Source: Arthrobacter pullicola
GTDB lineage: Bacteria; Actinomycetota; Actinomycetes; Actinomycetales; Micrococcaceae
Assembly (NCBI RefSeq): GCF_014836875.1
Contig: NZ_JACSQC010000007.1
Location: forward strand, 64,555 to 128,554
DNA: 64,000 nucleotides
Direction: 5' to 3'
Below, in pieces: positions 9,090 to 17,486 of the stretch. The notes beneath the pieces were generated by a model. The model made no database searches. It was not told the origin of the DNA and was given only the letters and a program-made list of their open reading frames with translations. The stretch's first letter is position 1. Each line of letters opens with the position of its first letter. A program made the position numbers and the translations under genes.

Positions 9090-9118
9090 GCAATAAATTG
9101 ATGCCCGGACGGCGTCAA
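9090..9118 (-). promoter_or_regulatory. Candidate sigma-70 promoter of the LysM gene
   Basis: On the minus strand TTGACG (9113-9118) is separated by 17 bp from TATTGC (9090-9095). This implies a 5' untranslated leader of about 120-140 nt before the start. The leader contains a small GCGG/CCGC hairpin near its 3' end. No known riboswitch class was recognised in it. Confidence 0.5.
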
Positions 9119-9167
9119 TACGGTGTCGACTGGCCCGCTCCGCCACAGGCGTGGCAATCTTGGGAGG

Positions 9168-9521
9168 GTGAATGAACTTGAGGAACTGGTTTCCGACTGG
9201 CTAACCCTGCCCGACGTGGCTGAACAACTAGATATTTCCATCAGCAAGGTGCACAGCCTGCTGGAGGAGCGTGCGCTCCTGGCACTGCGCCTGGGCGAAC
9301 GGAAGATCCGCAGTGTCCCCGCCGCCTTCATTAATGACGGCGCCATCCTGGACAGCCTCAAGGGGACGATTTCGGTTCTCACCGATGCCGGCTTTACCGA
9401 CGAGGAAATGATCCGCTGGCTTTTCACAGCGGACGAAACTCTTCCCGGCCGTCCCGTCGACGCGCTGCTGGAAGGACGCAAGACGGAAATCCGCCGCCGC
9501 GCCCAGGCCCTGGCCTGGTAG
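9168..9521 (+). CDS. Rv2175c-family DNA-binding protein
   Basis: About 117 residues. The N-terminal half is a winged-helix/MerR-like fold (WLTLPDVAEQLDISISKVHSLLEERALLALR, here described rather than a site): TLPDVAEQL and ISKVHSLLEE are the helix-turn-helix. The C-terminal half (FINDGAILDSLKG, TLLTDAGF-like segment, EEMIRWLF) matches the Rv2175c family. In M. tuberculosis Rv2175c is a DNA-binding substrate of PknL and sits beside its gene; here it is two genes from the PknL-like kinase. The GTG start is preceded by CAATCT at 7 nt, a degenerate -10 that suggests a leaderless message. Target genes are unknown. Confidence 0.82.
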   Translation: MNELEELVSDWLTLPDVAEQLDISISKVHSLLEERALLALRLGERKIRSVPAAFINDGAILDSLKGTISVLTDAGFTDEEMIRWLFTADETLPGRPVDALLEGRKTEIRRRAQALAW

Positions 9522-9531
9522 CAGCCTTCGG

Positions 9532-10650
9532 TTAGGCAGTCCTGGTTACGGCTGCGTGTGCCAATGATTTCAGGGCCGAGCGGGTTTGTTCATCCACTGC
9601 CAATTCGGCCAGGGTGCTGAACGCCTGCTCAGTATGCTCTGCGATCAGCGCCTCAGTCGTAGCCAGGGCTCCACTCTCCTTGATGATCTGCCGAAGCGAT
9701 GCAACGGCGTCGTCCCCGAGATCCGGGCGTCCGAGCCCGGCGGTGATCTCGCGCCGGGCTGCATCGGAAGCGGCGCTGAGGGCGTAGGCGATCATGACCG
9801 TGCGCTTACCTTCGCGCAGGTCATCTCCGGCCGGCTTTCCGGTGACTTCCGGATCTCCGAAAACGCCCAGCACGTCGTCGCGAAGCTGGAAGGCTTCCCC
9901 CAGCGGCAGCGAAAACGCCGAGTAGGCTGCCAGCAGCTCATCGCTGGCTCCTGCCAGGGCGCCGCCAATGGCAAGTGGATGCTCGATGCTGTACTTCGCT
10001 GACTTGTAGCGCAGGATGTTCCGCGCCCGGACCACTGCCCGCTCCGGCTCGTGGCCAGGTCCAACAACCTCTTCCAGAATGTCCAGGTACTGCCCGGCCA
10101 TAACCTCGGTGCGCATTCTGTTAAACAACGCACGCGCCCGGGTTGCGTATCCGGCCCGGTCGCCCACGGAGGTAAAAGCCTCTTCGCTGAGGGCCAGGCA
10201 GAGATCGCCGGCCAGGATTGCCGCGGAGGAACCGAAGTGCGAGCCGTCCAGGAACCACGCCGCCTCCGCGTGGCGGTTGGCAAAGTGCCGGTGCACGCTT
10301 GGTGCCCCGCGGCGGGTGTCGGAACGGTCAATGATGTCGTCATGGATCAGCGCTGCACTCTGGAAAAGCTCCAGCGCGACGCCGGAACGCACGGCCGGCG
10401 CTCCCAGCACGTCTCCGCCCGCACCGCGCCAGCCCCAGTAGTTCAGCAGCGCACGCATCCGCTTTCCGCCCTTGGCCAGGGAATGCACGGCACCCAGCAG
10501 CGGAACCGATTCTTCCGAGACGTCCTCGAGGACTTCCCGCTGCCGGCCCAGGAAATCCTCCAGGTCGGCGGCGAGCTTCTTCCGGTAGGCGTCCTGTTCG
10601 CTGGCAGCCGGGTCGGTGCCGGCTGCTGTGGGTGCCTGGGCCTGGCTCAT
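9532..10650 (-). CDS. idsA: Polyprenyl (geranylgeranyl/farnesyl-type) diphosphate synthase
   Basis: 372 residues. The first aspartate-rich motif is LIHDDIIDRSDTRRG (Asp104, Asp105, Asp108) and the second is QLRDDVLGVFGD (from Asp258). GGKRMRALL is the substrate-binding lysine region. The enzyme condenses isopentenyl diphosphate with allylic primers to make C15-C20 or longer chains for isoprenoids such as carotenoids, menaquinone side chains or polyprenyl carriers. Product length cannot be fixed from the motif alone. It is convergent with the Rv2175c-like gene (10 nt apart). M. tuberculosis has idsA2 (Rv2173) in the equivalent position. Confidence 0.9.
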   Translation of the reverse strand: MSQAQAPTAAGTDPAASEQDAYRKKLAADLEDFLGRQREVLEDVSEESVPLLGAVHSLAKGGKRMRALLNYWGWRGAGGDVLGAPAVRSGVALELFQSAALIHDDIIDRSDTRRGAPSVHRHFANRHAEAAWFLDGSHFGSSAAILAGDLCLALSEEAFTSVGDRAGYATRARALFNRMRTEVMAGQYLDILEEVVGPGHEPERAVVRARNILRYKSAKYSIEHPLAIGGALAGASDELLAAYSAFSLPLGEAFQLRDDVLGVFGDPEVTGKPAGDDLREGKRTVMIAYALSAASDAARREITAGLGRPDLGDDAVASLRQIIKESGALATTEALIAEHTEQAFSTLAELAVDEQTRSALKSLAHAAVTRTA

Positions 10651-10659
10651 GGAGGTGTC

Positions 10660-11172
10660 CTACTCTGCGGATTCAGGAAGCACATTGGCCCCCACTGTAT
10701 ATACGGTCTGACCCTCACGGATCACCATGGAAACATTTGCGGTCTCGGTCTCCGCTCCCGTTGTCCGGGCGAAGTCCTTGGTGCTGGTGGAGTCCACGGC
10801 ATCGCCTTCGAGGGCAGCGAAGCCCAGGGCCTCGAAATGCCGGGTATAGAAGGCTGCAATCTCCTCCGGCGCCGCGGCGGAGGAAGCGGTCAGGGAAGCG
10901 GTCAGCAGCTTGCCGTCCTCTGCGAAGCTGGTTGCAGTCGGAGTGGAGCCCGCAAACAGCGGTATGAGGTTCTCCGGGAAGCCTTCCGCGATGGCCGGGG
11001 ATTCAGACGGCGACGGCGACTGCGACTGCGGTGCCGTTGCCTCCGGAGAAGCGGGGGAGGACTGCGTGGCCGTGGGGGAGGAAGACACGGACGGGGTTCC
11101 CCCGGAACCGCATCCGGCCACGGCGGCGAGTACGGCCGTGCTGCAGGCAAGGACAAGTAGTTTTTTCTTCAT
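10660..11172 (-). CDS. Hypothetical secreted lipoprotein
   Basis: 170 residues, family not recognised. A type II signal peptide is clear: MKKKLLVLACSTAVLAAVAG followed by Cys21, a good lipobox (AVAGC). A Ser/Pro/Thr/Gln-rich linker of about 45 residues follows. The folded C-terminal domain includes FPENLIPLFAGSTPTATSF, AAFYTRHFEALGF and TVSMVIREG-like strands (seen as NVSMVIREGQTVYTVGANV). It should be anchored on the outer face of the cell membrane. It ends 9 nt before the prenyl synthase start and is probably co-transcribed with it. LspA at 33.3 kb would process it. Confidence 0.8.
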   Translation of the reverse strand: MKKKLLVLACSTAVLAAVAGCGSGGTPSVSSSPTATQSSPASPEATAPQSQSPSPSESPAIAEGFPENLIPLFAGSTPTATSFAEDGKLLTASLTASSAAAPEEIAAFYTRHFEALGFAALEGDAVDSTSTKDFARTTGAETETANVSMVIREGQTVYTVGANVLPESAE

Positions 11173-11290
11173 TCGGACTCCGCATCGACGAAGGGTCAGG
11201 GCCTAGGACCAGTCTAGGCGACCGCCCCGAACCTCCCTGCGGCGCCCGGGAGAGGAGGGGGAGGCCGGCCAAGGCGGTCCCCGCTGCGCT

Positions 11291-11296
11291 TAAGAT
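11291..11296 (+). promoter_or_regulatory. -10 box (TAAGAT) for leaderless dinB
   Basis: TAAGAT is followed by GAGGTG and then GTG 11303. It is therefore 6 nt from that start and 3 nt from the alternative GTG 11300. No SOS (LexA) box was recognised nearby. Confidence 0.55.
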
Positions 11297-11302
11297 GAGG
11301 TG

Positions 11303-12535
11303 GTGGGAAACAAACCGGACGCCGTCGAGGAGAACCGCGACTGCGCCATCATGCATGTGGACATGGATGCCTTCTATGTCTCCGTGGAACTGCTGCGCCG
11401 TCCGGACCTCGTTGGCGCTCCCGTCATAGTTGGTGGCCTGGGCGGGCGCTCGGTAGTGCTGTCGGCCTCCTACGAAGCCCGGAAATTCGGGGTCCGTTCG
11501 GCCATGCCCATGGCCACGGCCCGCCGGCTTTGTCCGCAGGCAGAAATCCTGGAACCCCATCAGGAGGTCTACCGCCGCGTCTCCGCCCGGCTGATGGGAA
11601 TCTTCGACTCCATCACCCCGCTGGTGGAGCCCCTCAGCGTCGACGAAGCGTTTCTGGATATTGCCGGTTCAATGCGCCGCCTTGGGCCGCCGCGCGTTAT
11701 CGGCGGGCTGATCCGCAGGCGCGTATCGGAGGAGCTGGGCATTACCGCCAGCGTGGGCATCGCCGCCACCAAGTTCGTGGCCAAGATCGCTTCCACCCGC
11801 TCCAAACCGGACGGGCTGCTGCTCGTGCCGAAGGAAGACACGATCCGCTTCCTGCACTCTCTTGATGTTTCGGCTCTCTGGGGCGTGGGGGCGAAAACGC
11901 GTGAGGCCCTGGCCCGCGTGGGAATTTCCACCGTGGCCGACGTCGCGAACACTCCGCCCGCGGTTCTGCAGCGGCTCCTGGGGGCGACAGGCCTGCACGT
12001 GTATGAACTGTCCTGGGGGCGGGATCCGCGGGTGGTCACCCCCGTACGCGTCGAAAAGAGCATCGGTGCGGAAGAGACTTTCTCCCAGGATGTGGACCGG
12101 GACGAAGTCCTGGAAACGGAACTGCTGCGCCTGGCCCACCGCACGGCGGCCCGGATGCGCGCAGCAGGGCTGCAGTGCAGATCGGTGGCCCTCAAGCTGC
12201 GTTACGAGGATTTCACCACCCTGACCCGGACCAGGACCCTGACGGAACCCGTTGACAGTGCGCAGCTGCTTTACGAAGCCGTCCGCGGGCTGCTTACGGC
12301 GTTGGGCCGCAGGCCCATGAGCGTCCGCCTCATCGGGCTGCGGGCGGAGAATCTGGAACCGGCACAGGGGGCCGCCCAGCAGCTGACCCTGGATGGGCGC
12401 GACGATAACTGGCGCTCCGCGGAAGACGCTCTGGACCGGATAAACCGCAGGTTCGGGGACAGCGGAATCATGCCCGCCCGGCTCCTGAAGCCGGAAAAGC
12501 CCGGAACCCGGGGCGGAAGCAGTAAGCAGGCTTAA
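11303..12535 (+). CDS. dinB: DNA polymerase IV (Y-family translesion polymerase)
   Basis: About 410 residues. Y-family hallmarks are present: CAIMHVDMDAFYVSVE with the first catalytic aspartates, YEARKFGVRSAMP, the active-site motif PLSVDEAFLDI (about 112-120) and GIAATKFVAKIAS with SKPDG, followed by helix-hairpin-helix and little-finger regions (EETFSQDV, VALKLRYEDF). The role is error-prone bypass of lesions. The C-terminus has QQLTLDGRDD, a degenerate form of the QLxLF beta-clamp motif, so clamp binding may be weak. It is divergent from the lipoprotein gene. GTG 11303 is chosen from its spacing to the TAAGAT box; GTG 11300 is directly adjacent. Confidence 0.93.
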   Translation: MGNKPDAVEENRDCAIMHVDMDAFYVSVELLRRPDLVGAPVIVGGLGGRSVVLSASYEARKFGVRSAMPMATARRLCPQAEILEPHQEVYRRVSARLMGIFDSITPLVEPLSVDEAFLDIAGSMRRLGPPRVIGGLIRRRVSEELGITASVGIAATKFVAKIASTRSKPDGLLLVPKEDTIRFLHSLDVSALWGVGAKTREALARVGISTVADVANTPPAVLQRLLGATGLHVYELSWGRDPRVVTPVRVEKSIGAEETFSQDVDRDEVLETELLRLAHRTAARMRAAGLQCRSVALKLRYEDFTTLTRTRTLTEPVDSAQLLYEAVRGLLTALGRRPMSVRLIGLRAENLEPAQGAAQQLTLDGRDDNWRSAEDALDRINRRFGDSGIMPARLLKPEKPGTRGGSSKQA

Positions 12536-12673
12536 CCGTGGGTTTCCCCTGGCCCAAATGCCACCTATCCTTGAAGTAGTGCAGATCAGCGTCGAGACCT
12601 CAGCGGGAACAACCGCCACGCCGGGTTCGTTGCTTGGTTTACAAGGGCATATTTGGACCGCAAGGAGGCAGTG

Positions 12674-13054
12674 ATGGCACTCTCAGAACACGAGCAGCGC
12701 TTGCTTGATCAGCTGGAGCAGCAATTGCACGCCGAAGACCCAAAGTTCGCCAATTCGATGGCGTCTTCGGGTGGCCGTGGAATGTCGACCCGGCGCATCG
12801 TCCTGGGCGCTCTCGTGGCAGTGGCAGGCATTGCCGTCCTGATCCTGGGAATATCCCTCGAGAGCCCGTTCAACATAATTGTCGGGATCCTCGGCTTTGT
12901 GGTCATGGGCGCCGGCATGTACTACGCGACTACCAAGGGTAAGCAGAGCCGGGAGCATGTGCCCGCTGGTAAGAAGGAACGTGAGGCCACTCCGCGGGGC
13001 TTCATGTCCAACCTCGAAAACAAGTGGGATGAACGCAAGCGGGATCAGCCGTAG
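12674..13054 (+). CDS. DUF3040 small membrane protein
   Basis: 126 residues from an ATG preceded by AAGGAGG. The N-terminus MALSEHEQRLLDQLEQQL with HAEDPKFA is the diagnostic start of DUF3040 proteins, found beside mraZ in many actinobacteria. Two hydrophobic segments follow (about 37-58 and 60-80: VLGALVAVAGIAVLILGISL and IIVGILGFVVMGAGMYY), then a basic, polar tail. The function is unknown; its constant position upstream of the dcw cluster suggests a cell-envelope or division link. It is followed by its own terminator, so it is transcribed separately from mraZ. Confidence 0.88.
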   Translation: MALSEHEQRLLDQLEQQLHAEDPKFANSMASSGGRGMSTRRIVLGALVAVAGIAVLILGISLESPFNIIVGILGFVVMGAGMYYATTKGKQSREHVPAGKKEREATPRGFMSNLENKWDERKRDQP

Positions 13055-13105
13055 GCCCACCCTCCACCACTTTCCTCCCCAGCGATCCGCTGGAACCAGA
13101 AAAGG

Positions 13106-13125
13106 CCCGCCTAGGCGGGTTTTTT
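13106..13125 (+). terminator. Intrinsic terminator after the DUF3040 gene
   Basis: CCCGC-CTAG-GCGGG hairpin followed directly by six T residues. It isolates the DUF3040 gene from the dcw operon. Confidence 0.85.
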
Positions 13126-13240
13126 CGTTTAACCGGCTCCTGGCGGCACCATTTCCCTCCACCCCTCCAGCCGCCGTCGGTTCCCGCGCCATTACTGGGA
13201 TGCGGGGGCGCGCCGCGCCGGAAACCGTTATCGAATTGCG

Positions 13241-13268
13241 TTGACTGTGGAGCAAAGTGGAGTAAAGT
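13241..13268 (+). promoter_or_regulatory. mraZ (dcw) promoter
   Basis: TTGACT (13241-13246) and TAAAGT (13263-13268) are separated by 16 bp, placing the start of transcription about 55-60 nt upstream of the mraZ ATG. The spacer and -10 are built from the MraZ operator repeats. Confidence 0.7.
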
Positions 13269-13276
13269 GGGGGACG
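13247..13276 (+). promoter_or_regulatory. MraZ operator: three 10-bp GTGG repeats
   Basis: GTGG occurs at 13247, 13257 and 13267, an exact 10-bp period. The second and third units read AAAGTGG-AGT-AAAGTGG. Helically phased TGGG/GTGG repeats are the known binding sites of MraZ upstream of its own gene. Here they overlap the spacer and -10, so MraZ binding would be expected to block RNA polymerase. Confidence 0.75.
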
Positions 13277-13335
13277 TAAGAGGGTAGGGGCGGTGCAGGA
13301 GGGGTAAAACTCCCAGATCGAACAGGCGGTGGCTG

Positions 13336-13767
13336 ATGTTCCTCGGAACACATTCACCGCGCCTGGATGAGAAGGGGCGAATCATCCTTCCCGCCAAATT
13401 CCGTGACGAGCTGGCCGACGGGCTGGTTTTGACGCGGGGCCAGGAACGCTGCATCTACGTCTTCAGCCAGAAGGAATTCGAAAAGGTCCACGAGCAGATG
13501 AGGCAGGCACCGCTGTCATCACGCCAGGCCCGGGACTACATTCGCGTCTTTCTGTCCGGAGCCTCGGACGAAGTCCCTGACAAGCAGGGCCGGATCACCA
13601 TCCCGCCGGCACTGCGCACCTATGCCGGGCTCGGCCGTGAACTCGCCGTTATTGGCGCGGGCACCCGTGCTGAGATCTGGGACGCTGCGGCATGGCAGAC
13701 GTATCTGGAGGAACAGGAAAACGCCTTCTCGGAAACCGACGAAGACGCGATCCCCGGGATCTTCTAG
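13336..13767 (+). CDS. mraZ: Transcriptional regulator MraZ
   Basis: 143 residues with two SpoVT/AbrB-like halves: [20 protein letters not shown] at the start, and [20 protein letters not shown] from about residue 80. The conserved DxKGR and DKQGR motifs contact DNA. MraZ forms a ring-shaped oligomer that binds phased repeats in front of its own gene and autoregulates the dcw cluster; such repeats lie about 70-90 bp upstream here. The first gene of the cluster, it is separated from rsmH by 205 bp with no recognisable gene. No strong ribosome-binding site is seen directly before the ATG. Confidence 0.96.
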   Translation: MFLGTHSPRLDEKGRIILPAKFRDELADGLVLTRGQERCIYVFSQKEFEKVHEQMRQAPLSSRQARDYIRVFLSGASDEVPDKQGRITIPPALRTYAGLGRELAVIGAGTRAEIWDAAAWQTYLEEQENAFSETDEDAIPGIF

Positions 13768-13972
13768 CCCGGACGCAGCAGGAAAAGCAGGAATAGTACA
13801 GGCACCAAACACAGGAAACCGGGAAGCCGGCGGGATCTTGCACGAGATCTCCAGCCGCCCCGCGGAATGTTCACCTGGCTCACCTTCCCCGGAGCCAGGC
13901 GGGCACCGTGAGGCGCGGATGGGGATCTGGTCCAAGAACCGCCATACCGGATCAGCAGCGGAAGGAGAGACC

Positions 13973-14971
13973 ATGAGCGAAGACCGTCCCACCGAAGACC
14001 GGCACATTCCCGTCCTGCGGGACCGCTGCATCAACCTGCTCGCCCCCGGCATCGAGGCTGCGGAAGCGGCCGGCCGCACCGCCGTCGTCGTTGACGCAAC
14101 CCTGGGCATGGGCGGGCACACCGAAGCGATGCTGGAGCGCTTCCCGGCCCTCCACGTGATTGGCATTGACCGCGACCAGCAGGCACTGGCCCTGGCCGGG
14201 GAACGGCTGGCCGCCTACCAGGACCGGACAGATCTGGTCCACGCGGTCTACGACGAGGTGGCAGACGTAGTCCGGGATCTCGGTTTCGACTTCATCGACG
14301 GCGCGCTGTTCGACCTCGGCGTCTCTTCAATGCAGCTGGACGAGCGTGAACGCGGCTTCGCGTACTCCTACGATGCACCGCTTGACATGCGTATGGACAC
14401 CAGCCGAGGCCGCACTGCCGCGGACATCGTCAATACGTATGACGAGGCCGAGCTGGTTTCCATCATCCGCCGCTGGGGTGAAGAGAAGTTCGCGGGCCGG
14501 ATTGCCTCGGCAATCGTGGCGGCCCGCACCAAGGCACCCTTCACCACAACCGGTGAACTGGTCGAAGCAATCCGCTCCGTGGTTCCTGCCGCTGCCGCGC
14601 GCACCGGCGGACACCCCGCCAAGCGGACCTTCCAGGCCCTGCGCATCGAGGTCAACGAGGAACTGGACGTCCTGGAACGGGCTATCCCCTCAGCACTGTC
14701 CGTACTGGGCGTTGGAGGGCGGGTCGTAGTGATGTCCTACCACTCACTCGAGGACCGCATCGTCAAAGACATTTTCGCCGCGGGCTCACGGTCCTCGGCC
14801 CCCAAGGGCTTCCCTGTGGAACTCGAGGAGCACAAGGCGCAGCTGAAACGGCTGACCAAGGGCACCGAGGTTCCCACGGAGCAGGAGATAGCCGAAAACC
14901 CGCGGGCGGCCTCGGCCAAACTGCGGGCAGTTGAACGGATTCGGGCAACCATGGACGGGGCACGGTCATGA
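13973..14971 (+). CDS. rsmH: 16S rRNA (cytosine(1402)-N(4))-methyltransferase
   Basis: 332 residues from ATG 13973, which has GAAGGAGAG upstream. The protein starts with [14 protein letters not shown], then the SAM-binding motif [16 protein letters not shown] and [10 protein letters not shown], followed by [32 protein letters not shown] and [13 protein letters not shown], all diagnostic of RsmH (MraW). It methylates N4 of C1402 in 16S rRNA, which tunes decoding fidelity. The length matches the family. Its stop overlaps the ftsL start (ATGA). An upstream in-frame extension to 13622 would run through mraZ in another frame and is not credible. Confidence 0.97.
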   Translation: MSEDRPTEDRHIPVLRDRCINLLAPGIEAAEAAGRTAVVVDATLGMGGHTEAMLERFPALHVIGIDRDQQALALAGERLAAYQDRTDLVHAVYDEVADVVRDLGFDFIDGALFDLGVSSMQLDERERGFAYSYDAPLDMRMDTSRGRTAADIVNTYDEAELVSIIRRWGEEKFAGRIASAIVAARTKAPFTTTGELVEAIRSVVPAAAARTGGHPAKRTFQALRIEVNEELDVLERAIPSALSVLGVGGRVVVMSYHSLEDRIVKDIFAAGSRSSAPKGFPVELEEHKAQLKRLTKGTEVPTEQEIAENPRAASAKLRAVERIRATMDGARS

Positions 14972-15657
14972 CTGAAGGGACACGGCGGCGCCGCCCGGCG
15001 GCACCGGTGCGTGCGGTGCAGGGAAACCTGGCCCGCAGCGTGCAGTGGGAAACCGCGGAGCCGCAGGCACCGGCTCCCCGGCGCAGGACACCGCTCTCCC
15101 TGGTGCCGGCAGCCTCCCGCAGGCGCCGGGTTCCGGTTGCAGCCCTGTGCTTCGTAGTCCTCGCCGCAGGCCTGGTAGCCGTGCTGCTGCTGAATATTTC
15201 CGTGTCCAGCGGCCAGTATCAGCTGGTCCAGCTGCAGAACCAGCGCACTGAACTCCTCCAGAAGAACGAAGCCCTCACCCAGCAGGTGGAAAACCATCAG
15301 GCGCCCCAGGTCCTCGCGGCCGCAGCGGCTGAGCTGGGAATGGTGGCGTCACCGTCGTTCGGTACCATCGATCTGCAGACCCTGGCCGTCACGGGTAATC
15401 CCGAGCCGGCCAAGGAAGGCGCCCAGCCAGAACCGCTCATCGGCTTGCCCGAGGTCCTGACGCAGCCGGTTACTCCGGCGCAGGCCCAGCCGGCAGAACC
15501 GGCGGACAACGCGCGGGCAGCAGAGGCCCGGGACAGTGCGCCGGCACCGGCTGCCGCCGGGGAGGCGGCTCCCACGGAGGCAGCGGCACCCGCCGCCCCT
15601 GAAGCAGATCTGAACGGCGGCACCATTCCGGCCCCCAGCCAGAGAAGCGGACAGTAA
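14968..15657 (+). CDS. ftsL: FtsL-like cell-division protein
   Basis: 229 residues, bitopic. A basic cytoplasmic region (1-54) is followed by a membrane helix (55-77) and a coiled-coil segment (about 83-110, [20 protein letters not shown]) with an [15 protein letters not shown] motif typical of FtsL/DivIC. A long Ala/Pro/Glu-rich extracytoplasmic tail (about 150-229), absent from E. coli FtsL, looks disordered. The partner is FtsB/DivIC-type protein with FtsQ, FtsW and FtsI in the divisome. It overlaps rsmH by 4 nt and ends 26 nt before ftsI. Identity rests on position plus architecture. Confidence 0.88.
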   Translation: MTEGTRRRRPAAPVRAVQGNLARSVQWETAEPQAPAPRRRTPLSLVPAASRRRRVPVAALCFVVLAAGLVAVLLLNISVSSGQYQLVQLQNQRTELLQKNEALTQQVENHQAPQVLAAAAAELGMVASPSFGTIDLQTLAVTGNPEPAKEGAQPEPLIGLPEVLTQPVTPAQAQPAEPADNARAAEARDSAPAPAAAGEAAPTEAAAPAAPEADLNGGTIPAPSQRSGQ

Positions 15658-15683
15658 CCAACCAGCACCCACGAGGACACGTT

Positions 15684-17471
15684 GTGGCAAGAGCAGCACA
15701 GACTCCGGCCCCGGAGCACCACAGGGTATCCCTCGTGTCCGGCCGGCTTCGCGCAGGACTGGTCATTGCCCTTGTCCTCCTGACCGTGCTTGGAGTGCGT
15801 CTGTTCCAGGTCCAGGGTTTGGACCCGGAAGGCAAGGCGGAAGCCGCCGTCGCCAACCGGCTGGTAACCACCACCGTTCCGGCCCTGCGCGGCGGAATCC
15901 TCGATGCCAACGGCAATTACCTGGCCAGAAGTGTGGAACGCTTCGACATTGTGGTGGACCAGCGGTTGTCCCAGGACAAGGATGAATACCCCCGCCGCAC
16001 TCCGGAGGGTGACTGGGAGGATGTCAGCTTCGACCAGGCGTTCGAAGAGCTCTCTGCGGTCCTGGGACAGGACACAGACACGCTTCGCGGCTCCATCCTG
16101 GGGGAGAAGGGATTCAACTTCGTTGCGAAGACCGTCACCCCCGAGGTCCGGGACAAGGTCCTCGCCGTGAAGTTCCCCGGCGTCTATGCCGACCGCACCA
16201 CCCTTCGCACCTACCCCTCCGGAGCTGTCGCCGGCTCTATTGTCGGTTTCCTCGGCACTGAGGGAGCACAGGAAGGGCTGGAGCTGACACAGGACAGCAT
16301 CCTGGCCGGCGAGGCAGGAAGCAAGACCTTTGAAATCGGCGGCGACGGCATCCGTATTCCGTACGCCACGAACGAGGACGTCCCGGTGAAGGACGGCGAC
16401 TCGATCAAGCTCACCATCGATCAGGATCTGCAGTGGTACGCCCAGCAGGCCATCGCTGCCCAGACGCGGGAATACAACGCCGAATGGGGCAACGTCGTGG
16501 TGGTCGAGGTGGCTACCGGCAACGTGCTGGCCATGGCTGAGTCAACCACCGTTGATCCCAATAACCCCGGTGCCACCGAAGCGGACTCCCGCAAGGCGCG
16601 GTCCGTCACCGATTCCTTCGAACCCGGTTCCACGACCAAGGTCATCACCATGGCCGCGGCGATCGAGAAGGGGCTTATTACCCCGACCTCCCCGTTCCTG
16701 ATCCAGTCGAACTACACCGTTGACGGGCAGACGTTCAAGGACGCGTACGAGCACGGCACCCTGCAGATGACGGCTTCGGGAATCCTTGCCAATTCGCTGA
16801 ACACCGGAACCGTGATGGTGGGAGAGCAGCTGAGCCCCCAGGAACGCTATGACTGGATGCGGAAGTTCGGCATCGGCACCGCGCTCGGCACCGGCCTCAA
16901 CGGCGAAACTTCGGGCCTGCTGGCCAAGCCGGAGGAATGGGACAGCCGCCAGCAGTACACAGTCCTGTTCGGACAGGGCCTGACCCAGACGGCGCTGCAT
17001 ACCGCCATGGTCTACCAGACAATTGCCAACGACGGCGTGCGGCTGCCGCCCCGGCTGGTCGACTCCACGATTGATGCCGAGGGCGAAGAGCACGTTATTG
17101 ACAACGGTGCCGGGACCCGGGTGGTTTCGAAGAAAACCGCCGAGGAGGTCCAGCGCATGCTGGAGACCGTGACGGTGGAAGGATCCGGTTCCTCGGGTGC
17201 CCTGGAGAAGTACCGCGTGGGCGCAAAAACCGGCACGGCCGAGGCGCCCAGTCCCAACGGCGGATACGACGGTGTCACCGTCTCCTATGCTGGTATTGCC
17301 CCTATGGACGATCCCAAGTACGTCGTCGTCGTGACCATTCAGCGCCCTAAAGGCGACCTCTATTATGTGGAACCAGGCAAAACCTTCCAGAAAGTCATGG
17401 AACAGGTCCTGACCACCAATAACGTTGCCCCCTCCACGGGGGAACCGGACATTTACCCCATCGAGTACTAA
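15684..17471 (+). CDS. ftsI: Septal peptidoglycan transpeptidase (penicillin-binding protein 3 type)
   Basis: 595 residues, class B PBP. One N-terminal membrane helix (about 20-42) is followed by the pedestal domain beginning VPALRGGILDANGNYLARS. The transpeptidase domain has all three motifs: STTK (Ser316-Lys319), SLN (371-373) and KTGTA (from Lys515). It crosslinks septal peptidoglycan together with FtsW, encoded 6 kb downstream. No PASTA repeats follow the catalytic domain, unlike B. subtilis Pbp2B/SpoVD. The GTG start is assigned from the conserved leader MARAAQTPAP; a GAGG stretch lies about 13 nt upstream. Confidence 0.96.
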   Translation: MARAAQTPAPEHHRVSLVSGRLRAGLVIALVLLTVLGVRLFQVQGLDPEGKAEAAVANRLVTTTVPALRGGILDANGNYLARSVERFDIVVDQRLSQDKDEYPRRTPEGDWEDVSFDQAFEELSAVLGQDTDTLRGSILGEKGFNFVAKTVTPEVRDKVLAVKFPGVYADRTTLRTYPSGAVAGSIVGFLGTEGAQEGLELTQDSILAGEAGSKTFEIGGDGIRIPYATNEDVPVKDGDSIKLTIDQDLQWYAQQAIAAQTREYNAEWGNVVVVEVATGNVLAMAESTTVDPNNPGATEADSRKARSVTDSFEPGSTTKVITMAAAIEKGLITPTSPFLIQSNYTVDGQTFKDAYEHGTLQMTASGILANSLNTGTVMVGEQLSPQERYDWMRKFGIGTALGTGLNGETSGLLAKPEEWDSRQQYTVLFGQGLTQTALHTAMVYQTIANDGVRLPPRLVDSTIDAEGEEHVIDNGAGTRVVSKKTAEEVQRMLETVTVEGSGSSGALEKYRVGAKTGTAEAPSPNGGYDGVTVSYAGIAPMDDPKYVVVVTIQRPKGDLYYVEPGKTFQKVMEQVLTTNNVAPSTGEPDIYPIEY

Positions 17472-17486
17472 AGCTGGAGCAGTGCA

